From NCBI GenBank assembly GCA_026981645.1, contig JALSII010000041.1, positions 1 through 56,566 of the forward strand: a stretch of DNA of 56,566 nucleotides, read 5' to 3'. This stretch comes from Hyphomicrobiales bacterium (GTDB lineage Bacteria; Pseudomonadota; Alphaproteobacteria; Rhizobiales; Devosiaceae). Positions within the stretch are counted from its first letter, which is position 1; each line of letters begins with the position of its first letter. Below are positions 34,646-43,388 of this stretch, piece by piece. A program made the translations under genes and the position numbers. The notes under the pieces are model-generated. The model was given only the letters and a program-made list of their open reading frames with translations, made no database searches and was not told where the DNA came from.

Positions 34646-35137
34646 ATGGAGCCGCAAAACAAATCATTCCCCGTAACGTGGGACCAGTTTCACCGGGATT
34701 CGCGGGCGCTGGCCTGGCGGCTGAACGAAGAGGGGCCGTTTTCAGCCATGGTGGCAATCACGCGAGGTGGGCTGGTTCCCGCAGCCATCGTTGCCCGGGA
34801 AGTCAATATTCGCCTGATTGAAACCGTGTCGGTGAAATCCTATGACCACCAGTCCCAGGGCAATATTGAAGTGCTCAAGCCCATTGCCGACCTGGTGCTG
34901 ACCGGTGCGGCTTCGGGAAAGGTGTTGATTGTTGACGATCTGGTGGACACCGGGGCCACGGCGCGGGTTGTGCGCGACATGCTGCCGGGCGCCCATTTTG
35001 CCACCGTTTATGCCAAGCCCATGGGCCGGAAACTGGTGGACACATTTGTGACCGAAGTCAGTCAGGACACATGGATTTATTTCCCATGGGACCTGGATGT
35101 GGCCTATGCACCACCCATCCACGGCGGTACAGATTAG
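34646..35137 (+). CDS. gpt: Xanthine (guanine) phosphoribosyltransferase
   Basis: Salvages xanthine, guanine and hypoxanthine with PRPP. The 163-aa protein has the PRPP-binding loop [20 protein letters not shown] and the N-terminal [19 protein letters not shown] of the Gpt type. Other Gpt marks are [20 protein letters not shown] helix at residues 9-25 (here [17 protein letters not shown]) and DTWIYFPWD near the end. An in-frame GTG at 34538 would add 36 residues from the upstream gene's other frame; GGAGAAAAGGGC before 34646 settles the start. It forms a pair with the CinA-like gene and precedes tRNA-Leu. Confidence 0.9.
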   Translation: MEPQNKSFPVTWDQFHRDSRALAWRLNEEGPFSAMVAITRGGLVPAAIVAREVNIRLIETVSVKSYDHQSQGNIEVLKPIADLVLTGAASGKVLIVDDLVDTGATARVVRDMLPGAHFATVYAKPMGRKLVDTFVTEVSQDTWIYFPWDLDVAYAPPIHGGTD

Positions 35138-35153
35138 GGTCAGGGTAAGTTTT

Positions 35154-35242
35154 GCGGGCGTGGTGGAATTGGTAGACACACAGGACTTAAAATCCTGAGG
35201 AAGGTAACTTCCGTGCGGGTTCAAGTCCCGCCGCCCGCACCA
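35154..35242 (+). tRNA. tRNA-Leu(UAA), CCA encoded
   Basis: Folds as a class II tRNA. The acceptor stem GCGGGCG pairs with CGCCCGC, followed by discriminator A and CCA. The anticodon arm CAGGA-CTTAAAA-TCCTG gives anticodon TAA, reading UUA. A long variable arm (GAGGAAGGTAACTTCC) and T-arm GCGGG-TTCAAGT-CCCGC follow. The D-loop GGTAGACAC includes the G residues expected for Leu. Confidence 0.97.
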
Positions 35243-35269
35243 TTATTTATCTCGCGTTAATTCGCGTTT

Positions 35270-35379
35270 ATTTTCGCTTCGCCTTATCCAAAAACCGGTG
35301 ACCACTTTTCGGGGCTCAGCCGCTATTTTCGCTTCGCCTTATCCAAAAACCGGTGACCATTTTTCGAGGCTCAGCCGCC
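35270..35379. repeat. Two tandem 55-bp repeats after tRNA-Leu
   Basis: Copy 1 (35270-35324) and copy 2 (35325-35379) start ATTTTCGCTTCGCCTTATCC and differ at only a few positions. Each contains AAAAACCGGTGACCACTTTT (second copy ATTTTT at the end), the core also seen before rpsD at 55830-55850 and widespread as intergenic palindromes in Rhizobiales. They lie directly after the tRNA and may serve as its transcript end or simply be mobile REP copies. Confidence 0.75.
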
Positions 35380-35745
35380 GCTCATGCCTCCGATGGGGTG
35401 CCGCACGAGCGTCGGCTCGCGTTGAAGCGCGCTAAAGTGTTCAATGGCACTCCTTCCAGCGGCACTATTTCTTAACATGACAATCGGGCCGCTAGGTGGA
35501 GTTTGTGTGACGCCAGCAGGTAATCAGCCTTCCCCGAGCCAATCAATTCACCCCGAAAAACTAGTGATAATTCTCCTGCACCGATGGAGGGAATTGCTCG
35601 CAAAGACTTGACTGGCAGTGGGACCAAATGAGGGAGTGGTAGTGACAATACGTCAGAAAAGGCTTCAAATACGCCGGAAAACATGGGTCAAGAAAGGTTG
35701 ACATCAACAGTAACAATTGTCATACCAAAATAGAATGAGGGTGGA
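35380..35745 (+). promoter_or_regulatory. 366-bp leader of the sugar operon with promoter candidate
   Basis: No convincing gene; a 70-aa minus frame at 35472-35684 lacks any recognisable feature. Near the 3' end TTGACA (35698-35703) is followed 17 bases later by CATACC (35721-35726), a weak -10. TTGACA and TGTCA (35718-35722) form an interrupted inverted repeat, and on the minus strand the right half reads TTTTGGTATGACAATTG, carrying the TTGGTATG half-site seen before aldo/keto reductase copy 1. A shared regulator is possible. Confidence 0.4.
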
Positions 35746-36681
35746 ATGGTCCAGAAATTCTGTGTATTGGGATTGGGTTTGATGGGAAGCCGGGTGGCTC
35801 AGCGCCTGGCAGCCAATGGTCACGAAGTCGTGGCATGGAACCGCTCCGCAGGTCCGCGAGCACAGGCAGTCTCCAAATTTGCCCGGCTTGCCGCCACACC
35901 ATCCCAAGCGGTGCGGGGAGCCTCGATTGTGCTGCTCCTGTTGCACGACGCCGGGGCTGTTGATGATGTTTTGTTCGCCGGAAATGCTGCTGAAGGTCTC
36001 AAGCACGGCGCTCTGGTTGTCGATATGGGAACAAATACGCCTGAGGCGGCACGCTGTGTTGCCCGACGGCTTCCCAAATCCGTGCGCTTTGTGGATGCAC
36101 CGGTTTCCGGTGGAACCAAAGGGGCAGAGCAGGGCGCCCTTTCGATTTTCCTTGGAGCGCAGAAGGAAGATGTTGCCCTTGCCTCCGAGGCGCTCAGCGA
36201 CCTGGGAACTGTTACTCATATGGGCGCAATTGGCCTAGGTCAGGCGGCAAAACTGGCCAACCAGATTATTGTCGCCTGTTCAATAGCGGGTTTGGCAGAG
36301 GGATTTGCTTTCGCCGAGGCATTGGGTCTGGACAAAGGCAGGCTTCGGCGCGCCATGGCTGGAGGGCTGGCAGACAGCAAGGTTCTAAAGACCATTGGCG
36401 CCAAGATTGTTGATGGGGAGTTTTCACCCTCTGGACGTGCTGCGACCCACCTCAAGGATTTGAATTGCGCCTTTACCCAGTTGAACGGGGCGGATGCGCT
36501 TAAAGCCACCGCCGCCGCTCATCACTACCTTCAGGATATTGTCAGCAATTTTGGTGACCTGGACCATGCGGCAATGTTTCTGAGTGCGCGGGGAACTCTG
36601 GGCACCAAGACAGGTGAAAAACACTCCGGCGCTTCATTGGTACCAGGCAACGCAACCAGCGAAAAAGTGATGCGCCTATGA
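35746..36681 (+). CDS. NAD(P)-dependent beta-hydroxyacid dehydrogenase (3-hydroxyisobutyrate dehydrogenase family)
   Basis: A 311-aa two-domain dehydrogenase. It has the Rossmann motif LGLGLMGSRVAQRLAANGH at residues 8-26, the substrate-site DAPVSGGTKGAEQG, and catalytic K169 in GQAAKLANQI. The C-terminal helical domain carries SLNHALKD-like RAATHLKDLNCAFTQLNGADALKATAAAH. Family members act on 3-hydroxyisobutyrate, tartronate semialdehyde, glyoxylate or, in sugar operons, related hydroxyacids; the substrate here is not evident. It is the first gene of the operon and overlaps the permease start by 4 nt (ATGA). GAGGGTGGA precedes the start, AATGAGGGTGGAATG. Confidence 0.85.
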   Translation: MVQKFCVLGLGLMGSRVAQRLAANGHEVVAWNRSAGPRAQAVSKFARLAATPSQAVRGASIVLLLLHDAGAVDDVLFAGNAAEGLKHGALVVDMGTNTPEAARCVARRLPKSVRFVDAPVSGGTKGAEQGALSIFLGAQKEDVALASEALSDLGTVTHMGAIGLGQAAKLANQIIVACSIAGLAEGFAFAEALGLDKGRLRRAMAGGLADSKVLKTIGAKIVDGEFSPSGRAATHLKDLNCAFTQLNGADALKATAAAHHYLQDIVSNFGDLDHAAMFLSARGTLGTKTGEKHSGASLVPGNATSEKVMRL

Positions 36682-37667
36682 GTTCGGGAACCGGCAAAAG
36701 CAATCCGGCGCTGGCTGTTTTGCGTCGTATCTTCGGGGTGAGCGAAATCGGCATCCTGTTTGTTCTGGTGCTTCTGATTGTTTTGGTCAGCTTCGTGCAA
36801 CCCAATTTTGCCTCGGTTGCCTCCCTTTCAAATTTCGGTTCACGCGCCGCCTGGTTTGGCATTATCGGCCTTGGTGTGGTGTTTCAGCTTTCCATGGGGG
36901 AAATCGACCTGTCCACAGCCTCAATCTATGGCCTGACCATAAATGTTGCGGCGGTTGTCGTCGTCACCTTCGGGATTGACCCCTGGGTGGCCTCGGCCCT
37001 GGGGATAATCGTTGGCGTGGGTCTGGGGGCCTTAAATGCTGTCATGGCAACCGCTTTCAAGGTGCCGGTGATAATCATCACCCTGGGCACCCTGTCGGCC
37101 TTCAAGGGCCTGACCCTTATTGTGTCCGGCGGCGGGTTTATCTACGGCCTGCCCCGGGAACATTCCTTTTTCAAGGTGATGGGAGCCACCCCGCTGGGTG
37201 TGCCCATGGTCATCTGGGCGTTTGCCCTGCTTACGATCGTGCTCAGTGTCATCTATAATCACACCCGCTATGGTTTCATGGTGCGCTCCATCGGCTCCAA
37301 TCCGCGCGCAGCCGAACTGAGCGGCATCCCCATCGCCCGGGTTCGAATGATAACATTGATGCTCACCGGCGCACTGTGCGGCATCTCGGGCATGTTGACC
37401 CTGGCCTTCTTTTCCACCGCAGACCCCAATCTGGGTGCCGGATACGAGCTTCTGGCCATTACCGCAGCCATAATCGGGGGCACGGCCCTGACCGGCGGGC
37501 GCGGCACCGTTGTCGGGGCAGCCCTGGGGGCATTGCTGATTGCGGTCATCAGCAGCGGAATCGTGCAATTTGGCATTACTGCCAACTGGAGCGTTTTTGT
37601 CACCGGCGTTCTGATTATCAGCGCCGTGGCACTGGATGCGGCAATCCGCAGGAGGCGGAGCCGATAG
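36678..37667 (+). CDS. Sugar ABC transporter permease (RbsC/AraH family)
   Basis: Integral membrane subunit of a CUT2-class importer, 329 aa with about eight to ten membrane segments. The family hallmarks are FQLSMGEIDLSTASIYGLT (the IDLS motif near residue 75), LGALNAVMATAFKVPVIIITLGTL, TRYGFMVRSIGSNPRAAELSGIPIARVRM and the AIIGGTALTGGRGTVVGAALGALLI stretch. Its start overlaps the preceding dehydrogenase stop. It works with the binding protein and the ATPase that follow. No second permease gene is present, normal for CUT2, in which two identical copies form the channel. Confidence 0.92.
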   Translation: MSSGTGKSNPALAVLRRIFGVSEIGILFVLVLLIVLVSFVQPNFASVASLSNFGSRAAWFGIIGLGVVFQLSMGEIDLSTASIYGLTINVAAVVVVTFGIDPWVASALGIIVGVGLGALNAVMATAFKVPVIIITLGTLSAFKGLTLIVSGGGFIYGLPREHSFFKVMGATPLGVPMVIWAFALLTIVLSVIYNHTRYGFMVRSIGSNPRAAELSGIPIARVRMITLMLTGALCGISGMLTLAFFSTADPNLGAGYELLAITAAIIGGTALTGGRGTVVGAALGALLIAVISSGIVQFGITANWSVFVTGVLIISAVALDAAIRRRRSR

Positions 37668-37724
37668 AGCAACGCGAGCAAACGCACGGGTTGTAAATCT
37701 GAGGGAAGAACTGGAGGAACAAAA

Positions 37725-38801
37725 ATGAGTATTGTCAAAATTGTTTCAAGACTGGCCGGAGCGACTGCATTTGCAGCGGCAACCTTTGCGGGGGCCAGCG
37801 GCGCCGTAGCGCAGGAATTTGACTGTTCGGGTCTCACTGGAGCATCGGTTGTGCATTTTCAGGGTCCCTATACCAAGCAGCTGGCTATGGGTGCCCAGGC
37901 CGCTGTTGAGGAATGCGGTGGCAATTATCGCTCGGCCGGGCCGGCAGCCTTTGATACCGCCGCAGAAGTTGCCGCATTTCAGGACATGGTGCTGGCGGGG
38001 GCCGACGCCATCGTTGTGGTAGCCTTCCCCTCTGATTTCTGGATTCGTCCCATCGACGAGGCTGTAAATAATGGTGTTGTGGTCTCAACCTTTGACGTTG
38101 AATCGCCGGCATCCCTGGCGTCTCTGCATACCGCGCCCAAGCAAAAAGACCAGGGCACAATGATGGCCGATGTCATTGCCGATGCTCTTGGTGATGGGGC
38201 GGCCGGTACGATAATCACCGGCATCTGTTTGCCCGGACTGGCTCTGATTGAGGCCCGGGTAACCGGCTTCAACCAGCGTATCTCCGAACGCCTGCCCCAG
38301 GTCGAAGTGCTCGGCGCGTTTGACGTCAAGTTTGACCAGACCCAGAATTTTTCCGCCTGGCGTTCGGTCTATGATGCCAATCAGGGCGCGCTGGCCTATG
38401 TCGGGTTTTGTGAAAACGACCTTCCCAGTCTGGTGCGTCTTAAGGAGTCCACTGGCGGAGACTTCCAGATTGCTTCGATTGGCATAAATCCTGACGGTCT
38501 TGATGGTATCGAGCGCGGCGTTGCTCTGGCCGCGGTCGGCCAGAAGCCATTCATGCAGGGTTATGTTGCCATGCGCGCCATGCTGGAAAACATTGCCTCG
38601 GGTGAAAACATGCCGCGCGGCTGGATTGATGTGGGCCCTGAACTGGTTACAAGTGCCAATGTGGATGCGATTACCGCCCGTGAAGAAACCGTATCGGATG
38701 GCTATGAAGACATGCGAGCCTTTTACAATTCCGATATTGAGGCGATATTTGCGGACCTGCCAGGTTCGGTGCAGTCCTATTCCGACCTGCTGGCCCAATA
38801 G
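37725..38801 (+). CDS. Periplasmic sugar-binding protein (Peripla_BP_4, RbsB-like)
   Basis: Captures the sugar for the ABC importer. The 358-aa protein has a signal peptide with cleavage after GAVAQ at about residue 30, then the two-lobed Peripla_BP_4 fold: VVHFQGPYTKQLAMGAQAAVEECG, QDMVLAGADAIVVVAFPSDFWIRPIDEAVNNGVVVSTFDVES, and the hinge and second-lobe region VGFCENDLPSLVRLKESTGGDFQIASIGINPDGLDGIERGVALAAVGQKPF. The sugar is not readable from this. It lies between permease and ATPase with a GGAGGAAC ribosome site; strong translation is expected for a binding protein. Confidence 0.92.
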   Translation: MSIVKIVSRLAGATAFAAATFAGASGAVAQEFDCSGLTGASVVHFQGPYTKQLAMGAQAAVEECGGNYRSAGPAAFDTAAEVAAFQDMVLAGADAIVVVAFPSDFWIRPIDEAVNNGVVVSTFDVESPASLASLHTAPKQKDQGTMMADVIADALGDGAAGTIITGICLPGLALIEARVTGFNQRISERLPQVEVLGAFDVKFDQTQNFSAWRSVYDANQGALAYVGFCENDLPSLVRLKESTGGDFQIASIGINPDGLDGIERGVALAAVGQKPFMQGYVAMRAMLENIASGENMPRGWIDVGPELVTSANVDAITAREETVSDGYEDMRAFYNSDIEAIFADLPGSVQSYSDLLAQ

Positions 38802-38808
38802 GTGAAAT

Positions 38809-40368
38809 GTGGCGCCGCCTGACGAAAATAATCTACTGCTTTCTCTTTGCGGGATCAGCAAAACGTTTGGCGGTGTCACGGCTCTCTCTGGCGTGGATTT
38901 GAATTTGCGCGCCGGGGAGGTGCATGCGCTTTGTGGAGAAAACGGCGCCGGAAAATCCACCTGCATGAAAATTATTGCCGGTGCCGAACATCCCGATCAG
39001 GGGCACTATCTCTTGCAGGGGGAAGAGGTGTCCTTTCGTTCTGTCGCAGATGCCAATGACAAAGGCGTGGCGATTGTATTTCAGGAGCTATCCCTGTTTC
39101 CCGACTTTGATGTGGTGCAGAATATTTTTATGGGTCGGGAGCCGGGGCGCTTAGGGCTGATTGACCGAGCCCTGATGGAGCGCAAAGCGTCGCCCGTATT
39201 CGAGTTGCTCGGCCTTTCCATTGATGTGAAACAGCCCGTTGGTTCGCTGCGCATTGCCGATCAGCAACTCGTTGAAATTGCCAAGGCGCTGGCGCTTGAT
39301 GCAAAAGTGCTCATTCTGGACGAGCCGAATTCATCCCTGAACGCAGAGGAAAGCGAGCGCCTGTTTCAGGTGATAAACGACCTGCGCATGCGTGGCACCG
39401 GCATTTTATATAGCTCGCACCGACTGGAGGAGGTGGTGAAAATCGCCGACCGGGTGAGCGTGCTGCGCAATGGAGAGAAGGTCGCCGAGCATATCAGGGG
39501 CAGACTTTCCATTAAACGCATCGTCAATGACATGCTTGGGGACAAGGCCGATCAAGTCGCCAGCCGCATCCGGCGCACCTTGCGCAAGCCAGTCAGCGAG
39601 CAACCGCGGGACTGCCTCAGGGTTGAGGGTCTAAAGGGAGAAGGTGTGCTGGAAGAGTGCAGCTTTGTCGCCGCACCGGGGGAGGTCGTCGGATTCGCCG
39701 GACTGGAGGGGGCAGGCAGCGAAGAAGTGTTTGATATTCTTTTTGGCCGGAAAAATGCCGTTGGCGGAACAGTGAACATGCCAGGAAATGCCAATCTGCC
39801 GCCCTCGATCCGGGCTGCCGTAAAAGCCGGTGTTGCCATGGTTCCCGCCGACAGGCGGACTGAGGGACTTGCGCTCAGTCAGGACATTCTGGGAAATATG
39901 AACACGGTGGTCACAGGCGGGCTGGGACGCCTGGGTTTTGTGCCGACAAAATCTGCCATGACCGAACTGGCCGCTGAACAGGCTAAAGCCCTCAACCTGC
40001 GCCATGGTGGGTTTGAAAATGAAGCGGAAAGCCTTTCGGGAGGAAATCAGCAGAAAATCGTTATCGGAAAATGGCTTGCGGCAAACCCCACTCTGGTGCT
40101 GTTGAACGATCCAACCAGAGGCGTGGACATCGGCGCAAAAGATGAAATTTACAGAATTATCGACCGGCTGGCCGACGAGGGGCGCATTGTCCTGTTCATC
40201 TCATCCGAGCTCAACGAATACTCTTTGGTGTGCGACCGTGTCTTGCTGTTTTATGACGGAAAAACTGTTGGGGAACTGGCGGGGAATATTGCGAGCGAAC
40301 ACGCCCTGCTTGAAGCCATAAATATCGGGCAGATTTCCCGGCCCGAAAGTGCAAATTCCAGCGCGTGA
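38809..40368 (+). CDS. Sugar ABC transporter ATPase with two nucleotide-binding domains (RbsA/XylG type)
   Basis: Powers the CUT2 importer. The 519-aa protein holds two fused ATPase domains. Domain 1 has Walker A GENGAGKS (residues about 43-50), Q-loop VFQELSLFPDF, a reduced signature LRIADQQ and Walker B LILDEP. Domain 2 has a degenerate Walker A (GLEGAGSEE), an intact signature LSGGNQQK and Walker B LVLLNDPTRG. The degenerate second site is usual for this class. It starts with GTG seven bases after the binding-protein gene. The following aldo/keto reductase start is about 92 bases beyond the stop. Confidence 0.94.
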   Translation: MAPPDENNLLLSLCGISKTFGGVTALSGVDLNLRAGEVHALCGENGAGKSTCMKIIAGAEHPDQGHYLLQGEEVSFRSVADANDKGVAIVFQELSLFPDFDVVQNIFMGREPGRLGLIDRALMERKASPVFELLGLSIDVKQPVGSLRIADQQLVEIAKALALDAKVLILDEPNSSLNAEESERLFQVINDLRMRGTGILYSSHRLEEVVKIADRVSVLRNGEKVAEHIRGRLSIKRIVNDMLGDKADQVASRIRRTLRKPVSEQPRDCLRVEGLKGEGVLEECSFVAAPGEVVGFAGLEGAGSEEVFDILFGRKNAVGGTVNMPGNANLPPSIRAAVKAGVAMVPADRRTEGLALSQDILGNMNTVVTGGLGRLGFVPTKSAMTELAAEQAKALNLRHGGFENEAESLSGGNQQKIVIGKWLAANPTLVLLNDPTRGVDIGAKDEIYRIIDRLADEGRIVLFISSELNEYSLVCDRVLLFYDGKTVGELAGNIASEHALLEAINIGQISRPESANSSA

Positions 40369-40460
40369 GTAAGGCCGGGCGGATGGAGAGAGGCGCGTGC
40401 GCTCATATCCTGCCTGATGTAACTTTTCAGAATTTACCAACCAGAAGCAGAGAAGAAAAA

Positions 40461-41492
40461 ATGGACAAAAAACTGAGCCGCCGCAAGGTCGGGCGCACTT
40501 CGTGTGAAGTCAGTGTACTTGGTCTGGGCGGAGCGCCGCTGGGCAATCTGTTTGAGATATTGCCCGATGAAGTGGCCCTGGCCACAGTCGAGGCGGCCTA
40601 TGAGGCGGGCGTGGGCCATTTTGACATGGCGCCCCAGTACGGGCACGGTGTTGCAGAGCACCGTTTTGGCAGTGTATTGCGCACCAAACCGCGCGACAGC
40701 TTCACCCTTTCAACCAAAGTGGGGCGCCTGCTCAAACCCGCAAAATACGACGACATAAAACGAGGGAACTGGAAGAAAACCCTCGAGTTCAAAATCGTGC
40801 ATGACTATACCTATGACGCGGTGATGCGTTCCATCGAAGACAGTTATCAACGCCTTGGCATGAACCGGATTGACATCGCCCTTATCCACGATGTGGATGT
40901 GGCTCACCATGGCGACGATTATGACGCGCGGTTCAAGGAAGCCATTGAGGGGGCGGTGCCCGCCTTGCAGGAATTGCGCCGCGCCGGAATTATAAAGGCC
41001 ATCGGCATCGGGGTTAACGAGGTTGGGCCCAGTGTGCAGTTTGCAAAGAATGCAGACCTTGACTGTTACATGCTGGCAGGGCGCTACAGTCTGCTGGAGC
41101 AGGACGGGCTGGATGAGCTGTTTCCGCTGGCGGAAAAACAGGGCTTTTCATTCCTGATTGCCGGACCCTATAAATCGGGAATTCTGGCGACCGGCGCGAC
41201 CCCCGGCGCGACCCATGACTACCGTGCAGCGCCTCCCGAGGTGGTTGAAAAGGTCAACAGGCTGAGCGAAATTTGCGGGCGTCACAACACCCCTCTGGCC
41301 GCCGCCGCTGTGCAGTTCCCCCTGGGACAGCCCCGGGTGGCATCCGTTGTAACAGGAGCGGTGCGGGCCCGTGAAATCGAACAGAATGTGGAACTGATGG
41401 GTCACAAAATTCCGGCAGACCTCTGGAGCGAATTGCGTGCTGAAGGACTTTTGAGTGACGCCGCGCCGGTGCCGGAGGGACCTTTTGCGTGA
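40461..41492 (+). CDS. Aldo/keto reductase, aldose 1-dehydrogenase type (copy 2)
   Basis: A 343-aa NAD(P)-dependent enzyme of the same subfamily as the gene at 26005-27012. The catalytic Asp/Tyr lie in FDMAPQYGHGVAEHRFG, Lys in LSTKVGRLLKP and His in LIHDVDVAHHG. The shared TYDAVMRSIEDSYQRLGMNRIDIALIHDVD and LLAGRYSLLEQ-like blocks mark L-fucose/D-threo-aldose 1-dehydrogenases. These oxidise an aldose to the lactone, which the next gene's product can open. The ATG at 40461 has AGAGAAGAAAAA; an in-frame GTG at 40365 would overlap the ATPase stop and add 32 unrelated residues. The stop overlaps the lactonase start (GTGA). Confidence 0.88.
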   Translation: MDKKLSRRKVGRTSCEVSVLGLGGAPLGNLFEILPDEVALATVEAAYEAGVGHFDMAPQYGHGVAEHRFGSVLRTKPRDSFTLSTKVGRLLKPAKYDDIKRGNWKKTLEFKIVHDYTYDAVMRSIEDSYQRLGMNRIDIALIHDVDVAHHGDDYDARFKEAIEGAVPALQELRRAGIIKAIGIGVNEVGPSVQFAKNADLDCYMLAGRYSLLEQDGLDELFPLAEKQGFSFLIAGPYKSGILATGATPGATHDYRAAPPEVVEKVNRLSEICGRHNTPLAAAAVQFPLGQPRVASVVTGAVRAREIEQNVELMGHKIPADLWSELRAEGLLSDAAPVPEGPFA

Positions 41493-42382
41493 AGGCTGGT
41501 GCGTTGCGATGCATCCAGAAATCCAAGTCCGTTCTGGGAGAGGGGCCCTTGTGGGATGCTCGCGAGGGGGTTCTTTACTGGATTGATGTGCTCAAGCCTG
41601 AAATCCATCGACACAATCCCGCAACAGGGAAAAACAATCGCTGGATGATGCCCTCATCCGTTGGCGCAATCGGGCTGGTTGACCACAATCGCCTGATAGT
41701 CGCCCTGGAGCATCAGGGGATTTGTATATTTGACCCAAAGACTGGAGGCGTGCACCCCTTTTGCGACCCGCTGGCGGTTTCCAGTGCCCCCGACGTGCCG
41801 GGGCGTTTCAACGATGGCGCGGTTGATGCAAAGGGCAACTTCTGGGTTGGATGGCTTAGTCACAGTCGGGAACAACCGGGCAGGTTGTTTGGCATTTCGC
41901 CAGCAGGTCAGGTCAAAACAATTCTGGCTGACCCGGTTGCGCCCAACGGTCTGGGCTGGAGCCCGGATAGCAGAAGGTTTTATTTTACCGATTCTCACAT
42001 CAATACCATCTGGAGCTATGATTGCGACCCTGTCTCGGGAACCCTGAGCAACAGAGCCGTATTGGCCCGGCAGGAGCGCAGGTTTGGAATTTTTGACGGG
42101 TTGAGCGTTGATGCTGAGGGTAACATCTGGACAGCACTTTATGGCGGTGGGGCAGTTGTGTGCCTTTCGCCTGAAGGTGAGGAACTTGCCCGGATTGAGC
42201 TGCCGGTCCGTCTTGTGACCAGTTGCGCATTTGGCGGCCCCCAACTGAAACAGTTGATGATTACAACAGCGGTGCGCGACCAGAGCGAAGCGGACCTGGT
42301 GAGTCAGCCGCTTGCAGGATCGGTTTTTTCTGCCACGCTGCCATGCGCCGGTTCTTGCGAAAACACATTCCCTTACCTATGA
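41489..42382 (+). CDS. SMP-30/gluconolactonase family sugar lactonase
   Basis: Hydrolyses sugar lactones to acids. The 297-aa six-bladed propeller has the metal-site residues in LGEGPLWDAREGVLYWIDV (Glu), VAPNGLGWSPDSRRFYFTDS (Asn, Asp) and FGIFDGLSVDAEGNIWTALYGGG (Asp). It uses a GTG start overlapping the aldo/keto reductase stop, so the two are translated together: lactone producer and lactone opener. With the transporter and hydroxyacid dehydrogenase they form an oxidative sugar pathway. The dehydratase and aldolase expected further down such a pathway are not in the window. It is the last gene of the operon. Confidence 0.9.
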   Translation: MKAGALRCIQKSKSVLGEGPLWDAREGVLYWIDVLKPEIHRHNPATGKNNRWMMPSSVGAIGLVDHNRLIVALEHQGICIFDPKTGGVHPFCDPLAVSSAPDVPGRFNDGAVDAKGNFWVGWLSHSREQPGRLFGISPAGQVKTILADPVAPNGLGWSPDSRRFYFTDSHINTIWSYDCDPVSGTLSNRAVLARQERRFGIFDGLSVDAEGNIWTALYGGGAVVCLSPEGEELARIELPVRLVTSCAFGGPQLKQLMITTAVRDQSEADLVSQPLAGSVFSATLPCAGSCENTFPYL

Positions 42383-42548
42383 TGTAAAAACAATATAAAA
42401 CAATGATATAATAACATTTAGAGTAAAAAGCTCCTGATGAGCAGTCCGCGAGCCCCGGAAAACATGAGATTGTTAACGCAGATCTTCTCAGGACTGCTGC
42501 AAGCGAAAAAATTACCTTTCTCAAAACCTGTCAGGCCATTGGTATGGT

Positions 42549-42809
42549 GTGGAACTAGAGGCAGTGAATCCATACTCAAGCTTTGGCCTTTGCGGCGGTA
42601 GCTGGGGAGCAATGGCGGGCGAGGCGCCGGTGCTCAAAGAACTGGTGGCCGCAGGTAGCCTGCCGCCGTTGGAAGATCGTTTGCCCGCCAACCTGCTGGT
42701 GGTTGCGCCTCTCAACGAGGTGGGCACCTATGGGGGCAAGAGTAGAGAGGCGCAAGCAGCATGCCGGTTTTGGCTTGTGTTCCCACCTGAGCCTTCCTTC
42801 CTGCTTTGA
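42549..42809 (+). pseudogene. Remnant of an ABC transporter solute-binding protein gene
   Basis: The translated stretch 42618-42738 (GEAPVLKELVAAGSLPPLED, then RLPANLLVVAPLNEVGTYGG) is the characteristic N-terminal region of family 5-type extracellular solute-binding proteins, which read EAPMLAELVAAGELPPVEERLP..PLEEIGQYGG. Upstream there is no signal peptide in frame, and after YGG the similarity stops at once and the frame ends. Only this piece of a gene of about 600 codons survives. The rest of the 42383-43034 gap holds A/T-rich sequence and no complete gene. It looks like the scar of a deleted peptide or sugar transporter. Confidence 0.68.
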
Positions 42810-43034
42810 CTTTGCCGTTTACAAGTGGGCGCTGGGCGCGGACATCAAGAGACAGAGGGCTGTTTACCGGCTTGCGGGGCTGGAAATATCGAACTGCCGA
42901 ACGCCTGAAGAAGTGACCCAGATCTCAATAATTACTATAGCGTCTCTCTGAGAATCGAGTGTTCATTTCAGGAGAAAGCACGTGGAAACAAACACATAAA
43001 ACACGTAACCGCATCTGGTTGATCAGGGCATTCT

Positions 43035-43370
43035 TTAGTGAGTTGCGGTTTTTGAAAACAGTTGAATAACCACGATTCCTGCAACGATCAGGGAAATTCC
43101 CAGTACCGCTGCCAGGTCGATGTTCTGTTTGAACCAGACAAAACCAACAGCAGTGATAAGCACAATGCCAACGCCCGACCATAAGGCATAGACGATGCCC
43201 ACGGGCATGAATTTCAGTGTCAGGGACATGAAATAAAATGCGCCCGCATACCCAAGGACTACGCCAATGGAGGGCAGCGGTTTGGTGAACTGCTGGGAAG
43301 CCTGAAGCATCGACGTTCCGGCAACTTCAAATATAATAGCAATAAGCAGGTAGATGTAATGAAGAGGCAT
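43035..43370 (-). CDS. Small multidrug resistance (SMR) family transporter
   Basis: Inner-membrane proton antiporter of 111 aa with four membrane helices. It starts MPLHYIYLLIAIIFEVAGTSML, in which E15 corresponds to the essential Glu14 of EmrE. The third-helix region LKFMPVGIVYALWSGVGIVLIT has the family's G-x-x-YALWSG motif, and the last helix reads LAAVLGISLIVAGIVVIQLFSK. This pattern is closer to EmrE/QacE than to the SugE/Gdx guanidinium exporters. Substrates are probably quaternary cations. The start at 43370 follows a GGAGAACTGCAAA site. It is downstream of the icd terminator on the same strand. Confidence 0.88.
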   Translation of the reverse strand: MPLHYIYLLIAIIFEVAGTSMLQASQQFTKPLPSIGVVLGYAGAFYFMSLTLKFMPVGIVYALWSGVGIVLITAVGFVWFKQNIDLAAVLGISLIVAGIVVIQLFSKTATH

Positions 43371-43388
43371 TTTGCAGTTCTCCTGTGA

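Noticed and set aside
35472..35684. 70-codon minus-strand frame before the sugar operon
   Set aside because: No ribosome site, domain or family resemblance, and the region has promoter-like features on the other strand.
35154..43034. Genomic island inserted at tRNA-Leu
   Set aside because: No integrase and no second copy of the tRNA 3' end were found in the window. I report the layout only as suggestive.
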